Positions 55,741-63,680 of a DNA stretch of 64,000 bases are shown here, in pieces. The translations under genes were made by a program, and so were the position numbers. Positions within the stretch are counted from its first letter, which is position 1. The number at the start of each line of letters is the position of its first letter. Below the pieces are notes generated by a model. That model had not been told where the DNA came from and did no database searches. It saw only the letters and a list, made by a program, of their open reading frames with translations. Source of the stretch: Burkholderiales bacterium (GTDB lineage Bacteria; Pseudomonadota; Gammaproteobacteria; Burkholderiales; Burkholderiaceae_E); assembly GCA_026399875.1 (NCBI GenBank), contig JAPLQF010000031.1, forward strand, positions 62,001-126,000, read 5' to 3'.

Positions 55741-57567
55741 ATGATGAATGTCCCCTTCGCACTGGCCGCACTTGTCGTCGCGGTAACCCTTTCCGGATGT
55801 GCGGGCCCCAACGCACCCGGCCTCTCCTCTCCTGCGGGGGCCGAATCACCGGCCCCGTCAGGCGGCTCCGCGGCCGGCACCCCGAGCGGCTCCAGGACCG
55901 CTGCGGCCGCACCCGCAGCCGCAACGGCTCAGACCGGCGCCTCCGCCCCTGCAGCAGACCTGCCCTCGGTCCGGCTCTCGCCCGAGATCCTCTTTCAGAT
56001 CCTGGCGGCCGACATCGCGGTGCAGCGCGGCGAATTCGGTGCCGCCTGGAACACCTACATGTCGCTCGCCCGACAGACACGCGACCCGCGCCTGGCTCGC
56101 CGGGCGACCGAGACCGCGTTTTCGGCCAGGGCGCTCGGCGAAGCCACCCAATCGGCGACCCTCTGGCGCGAACTGGCACCGCAGTCAGCCGAAGCCGCCC
56201 AGGCTCTCGAAGCGCTGTGGCTCAATACCGGCCGACTGACCGAGGTCGAGCCCCTGCTGCGCGAGCGCCTTGCTCGTGCGCGCACTGACGGCACGCTGCC
56301 GGATGTCTATAACCAGTTGCAACGCTCGCTTGCCCGCACTGCCGATCGCAAAGCCGCCTGGCAGATGATCCAGCGCCTGAGCGAACCCGATCTCAAGCTC
56401 CCCGCCGCCCGGATCGCACGCGCCACGCTCGCTGCTGCTGCCGAGGATTACCCGGCCGCAGTCGAGGAGGCACGACAGGCGATGCGCCTGGCGCCCGATG
56501 ACGAAGAAGCCATCCTGGTGGCCGCCCGCAGCATGTGGCAGTTGCCCGACAGCAAGCAAGCCGCACTCGATTTGCTCGACGGTTTCGTCAAACGTTCGCC
56601 CAAGTCGCTTGAGGCCCGCTATCTCTATGCCCGGATGCTGCTTGGCGAGGGCAAGATCGACGCCGCACGCGCGCAGTTCGATGCCGCACTGGCCCAGAGC
56701 CCAGACAATCCCGCTCTGCTGCTGTCGGTTGCGCAGGCCGCCTACCAGGCCAAACAGCCTGCCGAATCCAGGCGCTATCTCGAACGCTATCTCGCCCTGC
56801 CCCCCGCCACAACGCGCGACCGCTCAACCGCCACCTTCCTGATGGCCCAGATCGCGGAAGACGCCGGCAAGACCGACGAGGCGGTCGCCTGGCTGGCCAA
56901 GGTGCCACCCGGCGACGACTTCATGCCGGCAACCGTGCGTCGCGCGATGCTGCTGGGCAAAGCCGGCCGAATCGATGAAGGCCGCGAACTGCTTCGCACC
57001 GCCCCGGCGGGGTCGGCGCGCGATCAGACCCTGCTGGTGTCCGCCGAGGCCCAGTTGCTGCGCGAAGCCGGCCGCAATCAGGAATCCTTCGACGTCCTGG
57101 GTGCCGCGCTCGCCAAGTCGCCCGACAATACCGACCTGCTCTACGACTATGCGATGGCCGCCGAGAAGATCGACCGCTTCGCGGTGATGGAAACCTCGCT
57201 GCGCCGACTGATCGACTTGCGCCCCGATCAGCCGAATGCCTACAACGCACTCGGCTACACCATGGCCGATCGGGGTATCCGGCTCGATGAAGCCCGCACG
57301 CTGATCGAAAAAGCCCTGTCGATCGCACCGAACGACGCCCACATTCTCGACAGCATGGGCTGGGTGCTCTACCGGCAAAAAGACAGTGCTGGAGCCTTGC
57401 GCTACCTGCGCCAGGCCTACGCGATTCTTCCGGAGGTTGACATCGCCGCGCACCTGGGCGAAGTGCTCTGGACCGAAGGCAAACAGGACGAAGCGCGCAG
57501 GTATGGCGTGAGGGCCGCTCTCGCGAACCCAACAACACCACGCTTCGCGAAACGCTCGTTCGCCTGA
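55741..57567 (+). CDS. TPR-repeat lipoprotein
   Basis: A 608-aa (start at 55741) probable outer-membrane lipoprotein. The signal peptide MMNVPFALAALVVAVTLSGC ends in a lipobox (LSGC, cysteine near 20) but has no positive n-region, which is unusual. A Pro/Ala/Ser/Gly-rich spacer (about 22-75) is followed by many tetratricopeptide helical repeats, clearest at EARYLYARMLLGEGKIDAARAQF, AYNALGYTMADRGIRLDEA and ILDSMGWVLYRQKDSAGALR. A TTG at 55699 would add a lysine but lacks a ribosome site. Directly abuts lolB with no gap, so a role in envelope biogenesis is likely. Confidence 0.88.
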   Translation: MMNVPFALAALVVAVTLSGCAGPNAPGLSSPAGAESPAPSGGSAAGTPSGSRTAAAAPAAATAQTGASAPAADLPSVRLSPEILFQILAADIAVQRGEFGAAWNTYMSLARQTRDPRLARRATETAFSARALGEATQSATLWRELAPQSAEAAQALEALWLNTGRLTEVEPLLRERLARARTDGTLPDVYNQLQRSLARTADRKAAWQMIQRLSEPDLKLPAARIARATLAAAAEDYPAAVEEARQAMRLAPDDEEAILVAARSMWQLPDSKQAALDLLDGFVKRSPKSLEARYLYARMLLGEGKIDAARAQFDAALAQSPDNPALLLSVAQAAYQAKQPAESRRYLERYLALPPATTRDRSTATFLMAQIAEDAGKTDEAVAWLAKVPPGDDFMPATVRRAMLLGKAGRIDEGRELLRTAPAGSARDQTLLVSAEAQLLREAGRNQESFDVLGAALAKSPDNTDLLYDYAMAAEKIDRFAVMETSLRRLIDLRPDQPNAYNALGYTMADRGIRLDEARTLIEKALSIAPNDAHILDSMGWVLYRQKDSAGALRYLRQAYAILPEVDIAAHLGEVLWTEGKQDEARRYGVRAALANPTTPRFAKRSFA

Positions 57568-58179
57568 ATGTCACGCTCTGAGCGGCGGCGCCCACCGCTG
57601 CTCACCGGACTGCTCAATCCGCTGACGCTGCTTCTGGTCAGCTGTGCGCTCGCCTCGGGCTGCGCAGTCACGCCGCCACGCCTGCCCGGCGCCGACAACA
57701 CTCTGGCGCCCGAACTGGCGCCGCGTGAATGGACAGGCCGCTTCTCGGTGTCTTCCCAATCGAGTGGTGTCGACACGCGTCAGGACGCCGCCGTCGGGCG
57801 ATTCCTGCTCACCAGCGTGCCAAGCTCCGGCGGACGAACCCTCGATCTGATGCTGCAGTCGCCCTTCGGACAGACGCTGGCCACTGCCCGCCGTTTGCCC
57901 GACCGCACGGCCTCGCTGGTGATGGCCAATGGCCGCACGCTGACCGCAGGCAGCCTCGATGCTCTGCTCGAGCAGGCCATCGGCTGGCCGCTGCCGGTCG
58001 AGCGCCTGACCGACTGGCTCGACGACCGCTTCGAGCGGGTGCTGACGCGCGACAGCACCGGGCAGATCACATCGGCCACCGACAGTGGCTGGCAGATCAG
58101 CCGCGAGCCGAACCGCTGGATCCTGGTCAGACCACGCCCCGACGGCGAGTTGCGCGTCGTGCTGGTCCTCGACCGCTGA
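57568..58179 (+). CDS. lolB: Outer-membrane lipoprotein receptor LolB
   Basis: Receives lipoproteins from LolA and inserts them into the outer membrane. The 203-aa precursor has a signal peptide with LASGC lipobox (cysteine near 32) and the LolB beta-barrel core: WTGRFSVSSQ, GRFLLTSVPS, DLMLQSPFGQTLATA and the C-terminal WQISREPNRW. It starts directly after the TPR gene stop and lies 8 bp before ispE, the usual lolB-ispE-prs order. Confidence 0.93.
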   Translation: MSRSERRRPPLLTGLLNPLTLLLVSCALASGCAVTPPRLPGADNTLAPELAPREWTGRFSVSSQSSGVDTRQDAAVGRFLLTSVPSSGGRTLDLMLQSPFGQTLATARRLPDRTASLVMANGRTLTAGSLDALLEQAIGWPLPVERLTDWLDDRFERVLTRDSTGQITSATDSGWQISREPNRWILVRPRPDGELRVVLVLDR

Positions 58180-58187
58180 CCGCCGCC

Positions 58188-59090
58188 ATGCTGACCGACA
58201 TCCGCTACGCACCCGCTCCGGCCAAGCTCAACCTTTTCCTTCATGTCACCGGTCGACGCGCCGACGGCTATCACGAGCTCGAAACCGTCTTTCAACTGAT
58301 CGATCTGTGCGACCGGGTGCATCTGCATCGTCGTGAGGACGGCCAGATCCGCCGGATCGGCTCGATCCCCGGCGTGCCGGTCGAATCCGACCTGGTGGTC
58401 CGGGCGGCGAGGCTGTTGCAGCAAGCCAGCGGCAGCCCGCTCGGGGTCGACATCGGGCTTGAAAAACACATCCCGATGGGTGGCGGACTGGGGGGTGGCA
58501 GCTCGGACGCCGCCACCGTCCTGATCACGCTCAACCGCCTGTGGGGGCTCGACTGGCCGTCCGACCAGCTTGCCGCCCTCGGTCTGGCGCTCGGTGCCGA
58601 CGTCCCGTTCTTCATTTTCGGGCGCACTGCCTACGCCCGCGGCGTGGGCGAGCAACTGCAGCCCCTGGACCTGCCGCCCTTCTGGTTCGTGGTGGTCGCA
58701 CCGCCGGTCGCGGTCGCCACCGGCGAGATCTTCGCTGCTCCCGATTTGACACGTCATACCGAACCCCTCAAAATCGACGGTCTTTCGCGGGTCACACGCG
58801 TCTGGCAGGGCAGAAATGACCTCCAGTCGGTTGTGGTCCGGCGGTTTCCGGAAGTGGCGTCAGCATTGGCGTCTTTGCAGGAAGCCGCCCGCGCGCTGGG
58901 GCTCGACCCCACGCTGGCCCGGATGTCCGGATCAGGTGCGTGCGTGTTTTACCCCGCTTCGACCGAGGCCCTTGCTGGGCAGATGGCCGGAGCGTTGCTG
59001 CGCAGCGAGGTTGGAGTGGTCCGTGTCTGTCATGGTCTGGTCCGGCACCCGTTGGGGAGTCGCCAAGTTGGTCAAGGCACCGGATTTTGA
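58188..59090 (+). CDS. ispE: 4-diphosphocytidyl-2-C-methyl-D-erythritol kinase
   Basis: GHMP kinase of the MEP isoprenoid pathway that phosphorylates CDP-ME. The 300-aa protein has APAKLNLFLHVTGRRADGYHEL, the ATP loop PMGGGLGGGSSDAA, and the C-terminal ARMSGSGACVF motif. The last ten residues (SRQVGQGTGF) are read out of the tRNA-Gln gene: the reading frame runs 38 bases into it and the TGA stop is formed by the anticodon loop. ATG 58188 fits the family start. Part of lolB-ispE-tRNA-prs. Confidence 0.95.
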   Translation: MLTDIRYAPAPAKLNLFLHVTGRRADGYHELETVFQLIDLCDRVHLHRREDGQIRRIGSIPGVPVESDLVVRAARLLQQASGSPLGVDIGLEKHIPMGGGLGGGSSDAATVLITLNRLWGLDWPSDQLAALGLALGADVPFFIFGRTAYARGVGEQLQPLDLPPFWFVVVAPPVAVATGEIFAAPDLTRHTEPLKIDGLSRVTRVWQGRNDLQSVVVRRFPEVASALASLQEAARALGLDPTLARMSGSGACVFYPASTEALAGQMAGALLRSEVGVVRVCHGLVRHPLGSRQVGQGTGF

Positions 59091-59126
59091 TTCCGGCATG
59101 CGAGGGTTCGAGTCCTTCCTCCCCAG
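59053..59126 (+). tRNA. tRNA-Gln (anticodon UUG)
   Basis: A 74-nt cloverleaf. The acceptor TGGGGAG pairs with CTCCCCA, the anticodon stem CCGGA/TCCGG encloses the loop TTTTGAT with anticodon TTG, and the T arm is GAGGG-TTCGAGT-CCTTC. The bases after discriminator G59126 are CCC, so CCA is not encoded. The 5' half overlaps the ispE 3' end, and prs begins 14 bases after it, so the tRNA is probably cut out of a polycistronic transcript. It reads CAA and, by wobble, CAG. Confidence 0.96.
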
Positions 59127-59140
59127 CCCGATAGTTACGG

Positions 59141-60142
59141 ATGACGATGATGCAGCGGCCCATAGCGAGTTCCCCCGAGACCCTGCGCCCTGAAGGCCTG
59201 ATGGTCTTCACCGGCAATGCCATTCCTCAACTGGCCGCTGCGGTCGCAGACAGTCTCGGCATCCAGCTCGGCAAAGCCACCGTGGGTCGCTTCTCCGATG
59301 GCGAAGTCATGGTCGAGATCCTCGAGAACGTCCGCGGCAAGGACGTCTTCGTGCTGCAGTCAACCTGCGCGCCCACCAATGACAACCTGATGGAAGTGAT
59401 GGTCATGGTCGACGCGCTCAAGCGCGCCTCGGCCAGCCGCATCACCGCCGCCCTTCCCTATTTCGGCTATGCCCGCCAGGATCGCCGCGTGCGCTCCTCC
59501 CGAGTGGCGATCAGCGCCAAGGTGGTGGCCAATATGCTCGAGGTCGCAGGCGTCGACCGGGTCCTGACCATGGACCTGCATGCCGACCAGGTGCAGGGCT
59601 TCTTCGATATCCCGGTCGACAATATCTATGCCTCGCCGCTGCTGCTGGCCGACGTGGCCAAGCGCAATCTCGACGACTGCATCGTGGTCTCGCCCGACGT
59701 CGGCGGCGTGGTGCGCGCGCGCGCCCTGGCCAAACAGCTCGGCACCGATCTGGCCATCATCGACAAGCGCCGTCCCAAGGCCAATCTGTCCGAGGTCATG
59801 AATCTGATCGGCGAAGTCCGCGACCGCACCTGCATCATCATGGACGACATGGTCGATACCGCCGGCACGCTCACCAAGGCGGCTGATGCACTCAAGGCTG
59901 AAGGCGCCACTCGCGTGCTGGCCTATTGCACCCACCCGGTACTGTCCGGCCAGGCGGTCGAACGCGTGACCAAGTCCGCGCTCGACGAGCTGGTCGTCAC
60001 CGATTCGATTCCGCTCAACGAGGCCGCGCGGGCCTGCTCCAAGATCCGCGTCATCAGCTGTGCGCCGCTGCTGGCCGAAACGATTCTGCGCATCAACCGC
60101 GCCGATTCGGTGTCGTCGCTGTTCAACGACGAAGATTTCTGA
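59141..60142 (+). CDS. prs: Ribose-phosphate pyrophosphokinase
   Basis: Makes PRPP from ribose 5-phosphate and ATP for purines, pyrimidines, histidine (the his operon at 26-33 kb), tryptophan and NAD. Up to 333 aa, with [17 protein letters not shown], the flexible-loop region [21 protein letters not shown] and the PRPP loop [12 protein letters not shown]. The start is uncertain: ATG 59141 is the longest, but conserved sequence begins MVFTGNA at ATG 59201, which has AAGG just upstream and would give 313 aa, nearer the usual length. Confidence 0.95.
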   Translation: MTMMQRPIASSPETLRPEGLMVFTGNAIPQLAAAVADSLGIQLGKATVGRFSDGEVMVEILENVRGKDVFVLQSTCAPTNDNLMEVMVMVDALKRASASRITAALPYFGYARQDRRVRSSRVAISAKVVANMLEVAGVDRVLTMDLHADQVQGFFDIPVDNIYASPLLLADVAKRNLDDCIVVSPDVGGVVRARALAKQLGTDLAIIDKRRPKANLSEVMNLIGEVRDRTCIIMDDMVDTAGTLTKAADALKAEGATRVLAYCTHPVLSGQAVERVTKSALDELVVTDSIPLNEAARACSKIRVISCAPLLAETILRINRADSVSSLFNDEDF

Positions 60143-60148
60143 GTTTCT

Positions 60149-60252
60149 CCGGACCGCCCTGCGGCCCGGCAATCGAAAACCCGCGTTTTGCGGGAGGTTC
60201 CCGCCATACCGGCGGGTTGTGCAAACCCGGCACTCTGGTCGCGGAGGCCGGG
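60149..60252 (+). promoter_or_regulatory. Structured leader of rplY with alternative pairings
   Basis: The 127-nt prs-rplY gap contains five possible stems. CCGGACCGC/GCGGCCCGG (60149-60157/60161-60169, one mismatch); CCCGC/GCGGG (60180-60184/60190-60194); GCGGGA/TCCCGC (60190-60195/60199-60204); CCCGCC/GGCGGG (60200-60205/60211-60216); CCCGGC/GCCGGG (60226-60231/60247-60252). The middle three share strands in 1-2, 2-3, 3-4 fashion, as in attenuators. No long U run follows, so a translational or antitermination role, or ribosomal-protein feedback, is possible but inferred. Confidence 0.45.
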
Positions 60253-60269
60253 ATTTATAAGGAGTTGCG

Positions 60270-60911
60270 ATGAAAGTCGTCGCGAAAACACGTACGGTGC
60301 ATGGTTCGGGTGCGAGCCGCCGACTGCGCCTTTCGGGCAAAGTGCCCGGCATCATCTATGGCGGCAACGGTGAACCCTCCGCCATCGAAATCGACCACAA
60401 CCCGCTCTATCACTCGATGCGGGTCGAGGCCTTCCATTCGTCGATTCTCGAGATGGAACTCGACGGCAAGTCCGAGCAGGTGCTGCTGCGCGACGTGCAA
60501 TGGCATGCCTTCAAGCAGCAGGTCATGCACATCGACTTCCAGCGCGTGGCCACCGATCGCAAGATCCACATGAAAGTGCCGCTGCACTTCTCCAACCAGG
60601 AGCTGTCGCCGGCGGTCAAGCAGTCCGCTGCCATCGTCAGCCACATCCTGACCGAGATCGATGTGAGCTGCCTGCCGGCCAACTTGCCGAGGTTCATCGC
60701 GGTCGATCTGTCAGGCCTGAGCGCCGGCCACCCGCTGCATCTGTCCGACATCACGCTGCCTGAAGGCGTGACCGCGGTGCTGCACGGCAATGACAATCCG
60801 GTCCTGGTGGTCGCCACCGTCAAGGGCGGCGGCGACGCCGAAGAGGCTCCGGCTGCGGCTGCAGCCGCACCGGCCGCCAAGCCGGCCGCCAAGGCACCGG
60901 CCAAGAAGTAA
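60270..60911 (+). CDS. rplY: Large ribosomal subunit protein bL25, CTC form
   Basis: Binds 5S rRNA in the 50S subunit. The 213-aa CTC-type protein has the L25 domain (about 1-95: VVAKTRTVHGSGASRRLRLSGKVPGIIYGG) and the C-terminal TL5-like beta domain, then an Ala/Lys-rich tail of about 25 residues (AAKPAAKAPAKK). ATG 60270 has AAGGAG seven bases upstream. Preceded by the structured leader and followed by a 27-bp palindrome before pth, the normal neighbour. Confidence 0.95.
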   Translation: MKVVAKTRTVHGSGASRRLRLSGKVPGIIYGGNGEPSAIEIDHNPLYHSMRVEAFHSSILEMELDGKSEQVLLRDVQWHAFKQQVMHIDFQRVATDRKIHMKVPLHFSNQELSPAVKQSAAIVSHILTEIDVSCLPANLPRFIAVDLSGLSAGHPLHLSDITLPEGVTAVLHGNDNPVLVVATVKGGGDAEEAPAAAAAAPAAKPAAKAPAKK

Positions 60912-60921
60912 GTCTGGCCAT

Positions 60922-60948
60922 GCGCGGTCCGAGAGTCTCGGATCGCGC
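60922..60948. other. 27-bp near-perfect palindrome between rplY and pth
   Basis: GCGCGGTCCGAGA (60922-60934), central G, TCTCGGATCGCGC (60936-60948). The arms match except for one G-T wobble. It begins ten bases after the rplY stop and ends 21 bases before the pth start. Transcribed, it gives a stem of about 12 bp with a 3-nt loop and no U run, so an mRNA-end or processing hairpin, or a protein-binding palindrome, are the main options. Confidence 0.6.
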
Positions 60949-60969
60949 CCCGCAGGACACTGACCCGGC

Positions 60970-61575
60970 ATGACCCCGATCCGCCTGATCGTGGGCCTGG
61001 GCAATCCCGGCCCCGAACACGAAACCGACCGCCATAACGCCGGCTTCTGGCTGGTGGAGGCGCTCGCGCGTCAAGGTGGCGCCGCCTGGCGCAGCGAGTC
61101 GCGCTTTCACGGCGAGCTGGCCCGTCTGAAAATCGGCGAACACGACCTGCTGCTGCTCAAGCCTCAGACCTACATGAACCGCTCGGGGCAGTCGGTGTCT
61201 GCGCTGGCCCGCTTTTATCGGATCAGCGTCGGCGAGATGCTGGTCGCCCATGACGAACTCGACCTCGCCCCCGGCACACTGCGCCTGAAACGCGGCGGCG
61301 GCAGCGGTGGACACAATGGCCTGAAAGACATCAGCGCCGCCATGGGCAGCCCCGACTACGGGCGGCTTCGCATCGGCATCGGTCATCCGCGCGATCTCTA
61401 TCCTGGCCGCGAGGTGATCGACTTCGTGCTTGCCCGCCCCTCGCGCGCCGAGCAGCAGCTGATCGATGACCGCACGAACGCCGCACTCGAACTGGTGCCG
61501 CTGCTGGTGCAGGGGCACTGGGAGCGGGCCGGACAAAAGCTGCATACCGTGCCACCCAAGCCATCGGCGACATGA
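60970..61575 (+). CDS. pth: Peptidyl-tRNA hydrolase
   Basis: Frees tRNA from peptidyl-tRNA dropped by ribosomes. The 201-aa protein has LIVGLGNPGPEHETDRHNAGFW with the catalytic histidine before NAGF, LLLLKPQTYMNRSGQSV, VAHDELDLAPGTLRLKRGGGSGGHNGLKD and YPGREVIDFVL. Length is normal. Its stop overlaps the start of the VanZ-like gene (ATGA), so the two are co-translated. Confidence 0.96.
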   Translation: MTPIRLIVGLGNPGPEHETDRHNAGFWLVEALARQGGAAWRSESRFHGELARLKIGEHDLLLLKPQTYMNRSGQSVSALARFYRISVGEMLVAHDELDLAPGTLRLKRGGGSGGHNGLKDISAAMGSPDYGRLRIGIGHPRDLYPGREVIDFVLARPSRAEQQLIDDRTNAALELVPLLVQGHWERAGQKLHTVPPKPSAT

Positions 61576-62843
61576 GCCCGCGCCGGCCGGTCATCCACTG
61601 GATGGACGGCGCTGTCCTGATGCTGGTCTTCGGCATCCTGTACGCCAGCCTTGCACGCTACGGCCGCATCAACTGCAGCAATGCGCCGGCATCGCTATTG
61701 CGTGAATCGCAGGCCATCTCGGGGTCGGACGCGCTGGGCAATGTCTTTGCCTACCTGCTGCTGGGCGCGGCGATGGCTTTTGCTCGTGCGCAGCGCCGTG
61801 CATCCGCAAACGACGATGCCCGGCGCCCGCATGGCGCAGGCCGCGAACTCGCCGCGGCAGCCTGGGCAATCGGCGCCTGCATGCTGCTGTCATTCTCGAT
61901 GGAGGCTGCTCAGACCTGCCTGAGCGAGCGACTCTCCTCAGCCTGGGATCTCTTTTACAACACCAGCGGTGCTGCGCTCGGCTGGTTCGGCGCAGGTGCC
62001 CTGTTGCCGGTCTGGAACCTGATTGAAAAACGCGCGTTCATGCGTCCGCAGCAGGTCAGGCTGCTCGCGGTGGTGATGGTGGCCGCACTCGGCTGGCTGA
62101 TCGAAGACACCGCCCCCTGGTTGCCTCGCTTCGATGCAACGCTGATGCATGCCAACCTCAAGGCCACCTGGATCGCCTTTGCCACCGGCCACCTCAACGC
62201 ATGGCGCCTGATCGGCCATGGCGGCGAATGGCTGGCTCTGGGTCTGGCGCTGTCGCTGCCCCGGCGCGATGCATGGCTGCCGGTCGTGGGCCTGTCGGTG
62301 CTCGCCGTACTGGCGATGGGATGGCGGCTGATGCTGCCGGGCACGATGCCGCTTGGGCCGGAGAGCCTGGTCACGCTGCCGGCCGCCCTGCTGCTGGTGC
62401 TGGTGATATTGCGCGCGAACTTTCGCACTCGCGCCGCCCTGACCATCATCGCAGCCATCGTGGCGGTCAGCGCCTACCAGCTCAAGCCGGGATCTGGCCT
62501 GATGATGCCCTTCCATTGGCGCATCCATTTTCTGCAGGGCAATCCGATTGCGGGCATTCAGCTTGCCGCCTTTTTCGGATGGTTCGGGATGACCGTGGTT
62601 GCGGCAGGCAAGGTGGTCAACCGCCGGACGCTGGCTTGGGTCGTGACTGCAGGCGCCATCACCGCCTTGCTCGAATGGTGCCAGACCATGATTCCGGGGC
62701 GCACGCCCGACCTGTCGCCGACCTTCATGGCGCTGGCCGGTGCCGGCCTTGCCGCCGGCATGTTGAGCGCAGGCCGGGCGGTCCCGGCACAACAGGACAA
62801 CGCTGCAACAGACGCTCCGGGAACCCCACGCATTGCGTCATGA
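61572..62843 (+). CDS. VanZ-like multi-spanning membrane protein
   Basis: A 423-aa integral membrane protein with about ten predicted helices. The N-terminal part fits the VanZ-like fold: GNVFAYLLLGAAMAF, LLSFSMEAAQTCLSERLSSAWDLFYNTSGAALGW, where S-MEA-Q and D-NT-G match the VanZ pattern, and a second similar half occurs at about 300-410 (LLEWCQTMIPGRTPDLSPTFMALAGAGLA). So it may be a duplicated VanZ unit. Function unknown; VanZ itself gives teicoplanin resistance by an unsettled mechanism. Coupled to pth by an ATGA overlap. Confidence 0.82.
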   Translation: MSPRRPVIHWMDGAVLMLVFGILYASLARYGRINCSNAPASLLRESQAISGSDALGNVFAYLLLGAAMAFARAQRRASANDDARRPHGAGRELAAAAWAIGACMLLSFSMEAAQTCLSERLSSAWDLFYNTSGAALGWFGAGALLPVWNLIEKRAFMRPQQVRLLAVVMVAALGWLIEDTAPWLPRFDATLMHANLKATWIAFATGHLNAWRLIGHGGEWLALGLALSLPRRDAWLPVVGLSVLAVLAMGWRLMLPGTMPLGPESLVTLPAALLLVLVILRANFRTRAALTIIAAIVAVSAYQLKPGSGLMMPFHWRIHFLQGNPIAGIQLAAFFGWFGMTVVAAGKVVNRRTLAWVVTAGAITALLEWCQTMIPGRTPDLSPTFMALAGAGLAAGMLSAGRAVPAQQDNAATDAPGTPRIAS

Positions 62844-62921
62844 GCCCGCGGGTATACTCGCCCACGCTGTTTTTCGAGTCTTTAGCCTGTCAACCCTGCA
62901 TTCAATCAAAGAGGATCTCCC

Positions 62922-63506
62922 ATGCGCAAAGTCCCAATGCAACTTCTCGTGGTCGCTGCCTTGTTCTCCACCGCGCTGCCGCTGGCTGCGCAAACCACCA
63001 GCACCATGGTCGAAGGCCGTGGCGCCGCTGAAGTCGTGACCGTCAAGGCGCGTGTCGACTCGATCGACAAGGCCACCCGCCGCATCGTCCTGACCGGACC
63101 CGAAGGCCGCTCGATGTCAGTGGTCGCCGGCCCCGAGGTGCGCAACTTCGATCAGATCATGGTCGGCGACACGGTCGTGCTCAAGCACTTCCAGGCGCTG
63201 GCGGTTGATCTGATCAAGAGCCCGGGCAGCGACGGCATCCGCGAAATGGTTGTGCGCGACGGCGTTGCGATTTCCCCGAGGGGCGGCATGCCTGGCGCGA
63301 TGGCCGGCCGTGAGACGATCATCATCGCCAACGTCTGGTCGGTCGACAAGAAGCGCCAGATCGTGACCCTGCGTGGCGCCCGCGATGGCCTGAAGGAATT
63401 CAAGGTCAAGGATCCGGCCAAGATGGCCGCGGTTCAGGTCGGCGATCAGGTCGAACTGAAGTATGTCGAGGCAGTGGCGGTTGCGGTCACCCGCGTCGCC
63501 AAGTAA
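62922..63506 (+). CDS. Exported protein with two homologous repeats, function unknown
   Basis: A 194-aa precursor with a Sec signal peptide (MRKVPMQLLVVAALFSTALPLAAQ). The mature part contains two clearly related units, about 40-100 and 130-190. Each runs V-x-S-x-DK, an L-x-G turn, a P, then VGD-x-V-x-LK and A-x-AV. This looks like a duplicated small beta domain of the kind seen in DUF5666-type proteins, but I cannot assign a family. GAGG lies eight bases before ATG 62922; TATACT at 62853-62858 may be the -10. A strong terminator follows, so it is probably monocistronic. Confidence 0.85.
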   Translation: MRKVPMQLLVVAALFSTALPLAAQTTSTMVEGRGAAEVVTVKARVDSIDKATRRIVLTGPEGRSMSVVAGPEVRNFDQIMVGDTVVLKHFQALAVDLIKSPGSDGIREMVVRDGVAISPRGGMPGAMAGRETIIIANVWSVDKKRQIVTLRGARDGLKEFKVKDPAKMAAVQVGDQVELKYVEAVAVAVTRVAK

Positions 63507-63564
63507 GTCTCAGTCGAACCTCGACGGATCGCGATCGGCACCTGCCGATCCAAGCCTTGAGCGA

Positions 63565-63603
63565 CCGCCGGCTTTCATCACGAAAGTCGGCGGTTTGCTT
63601 TTT
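63565..63603 (+). terminator. Rho-independent terminator
   Basis: CCGCCGGCTTTC (63565-63576) pairs with GAAAGTCGGCGG (63582-63593): a 12-bp stem with one G-U pair and a five-base loop, followed by TTTGCTTTTT. It lies 58 bp after the repeat-protein gene and 77 bp before ychF. The clearest terminator in the window. Confidence 0.9.
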
Positions 63604-63680
63604 CCGGATCCGCTGCGATTCGGGCCGCATCCTCTGCGGCGATACAATCGACCTTTAACCGGTGTGCGGACAGTATCTCA

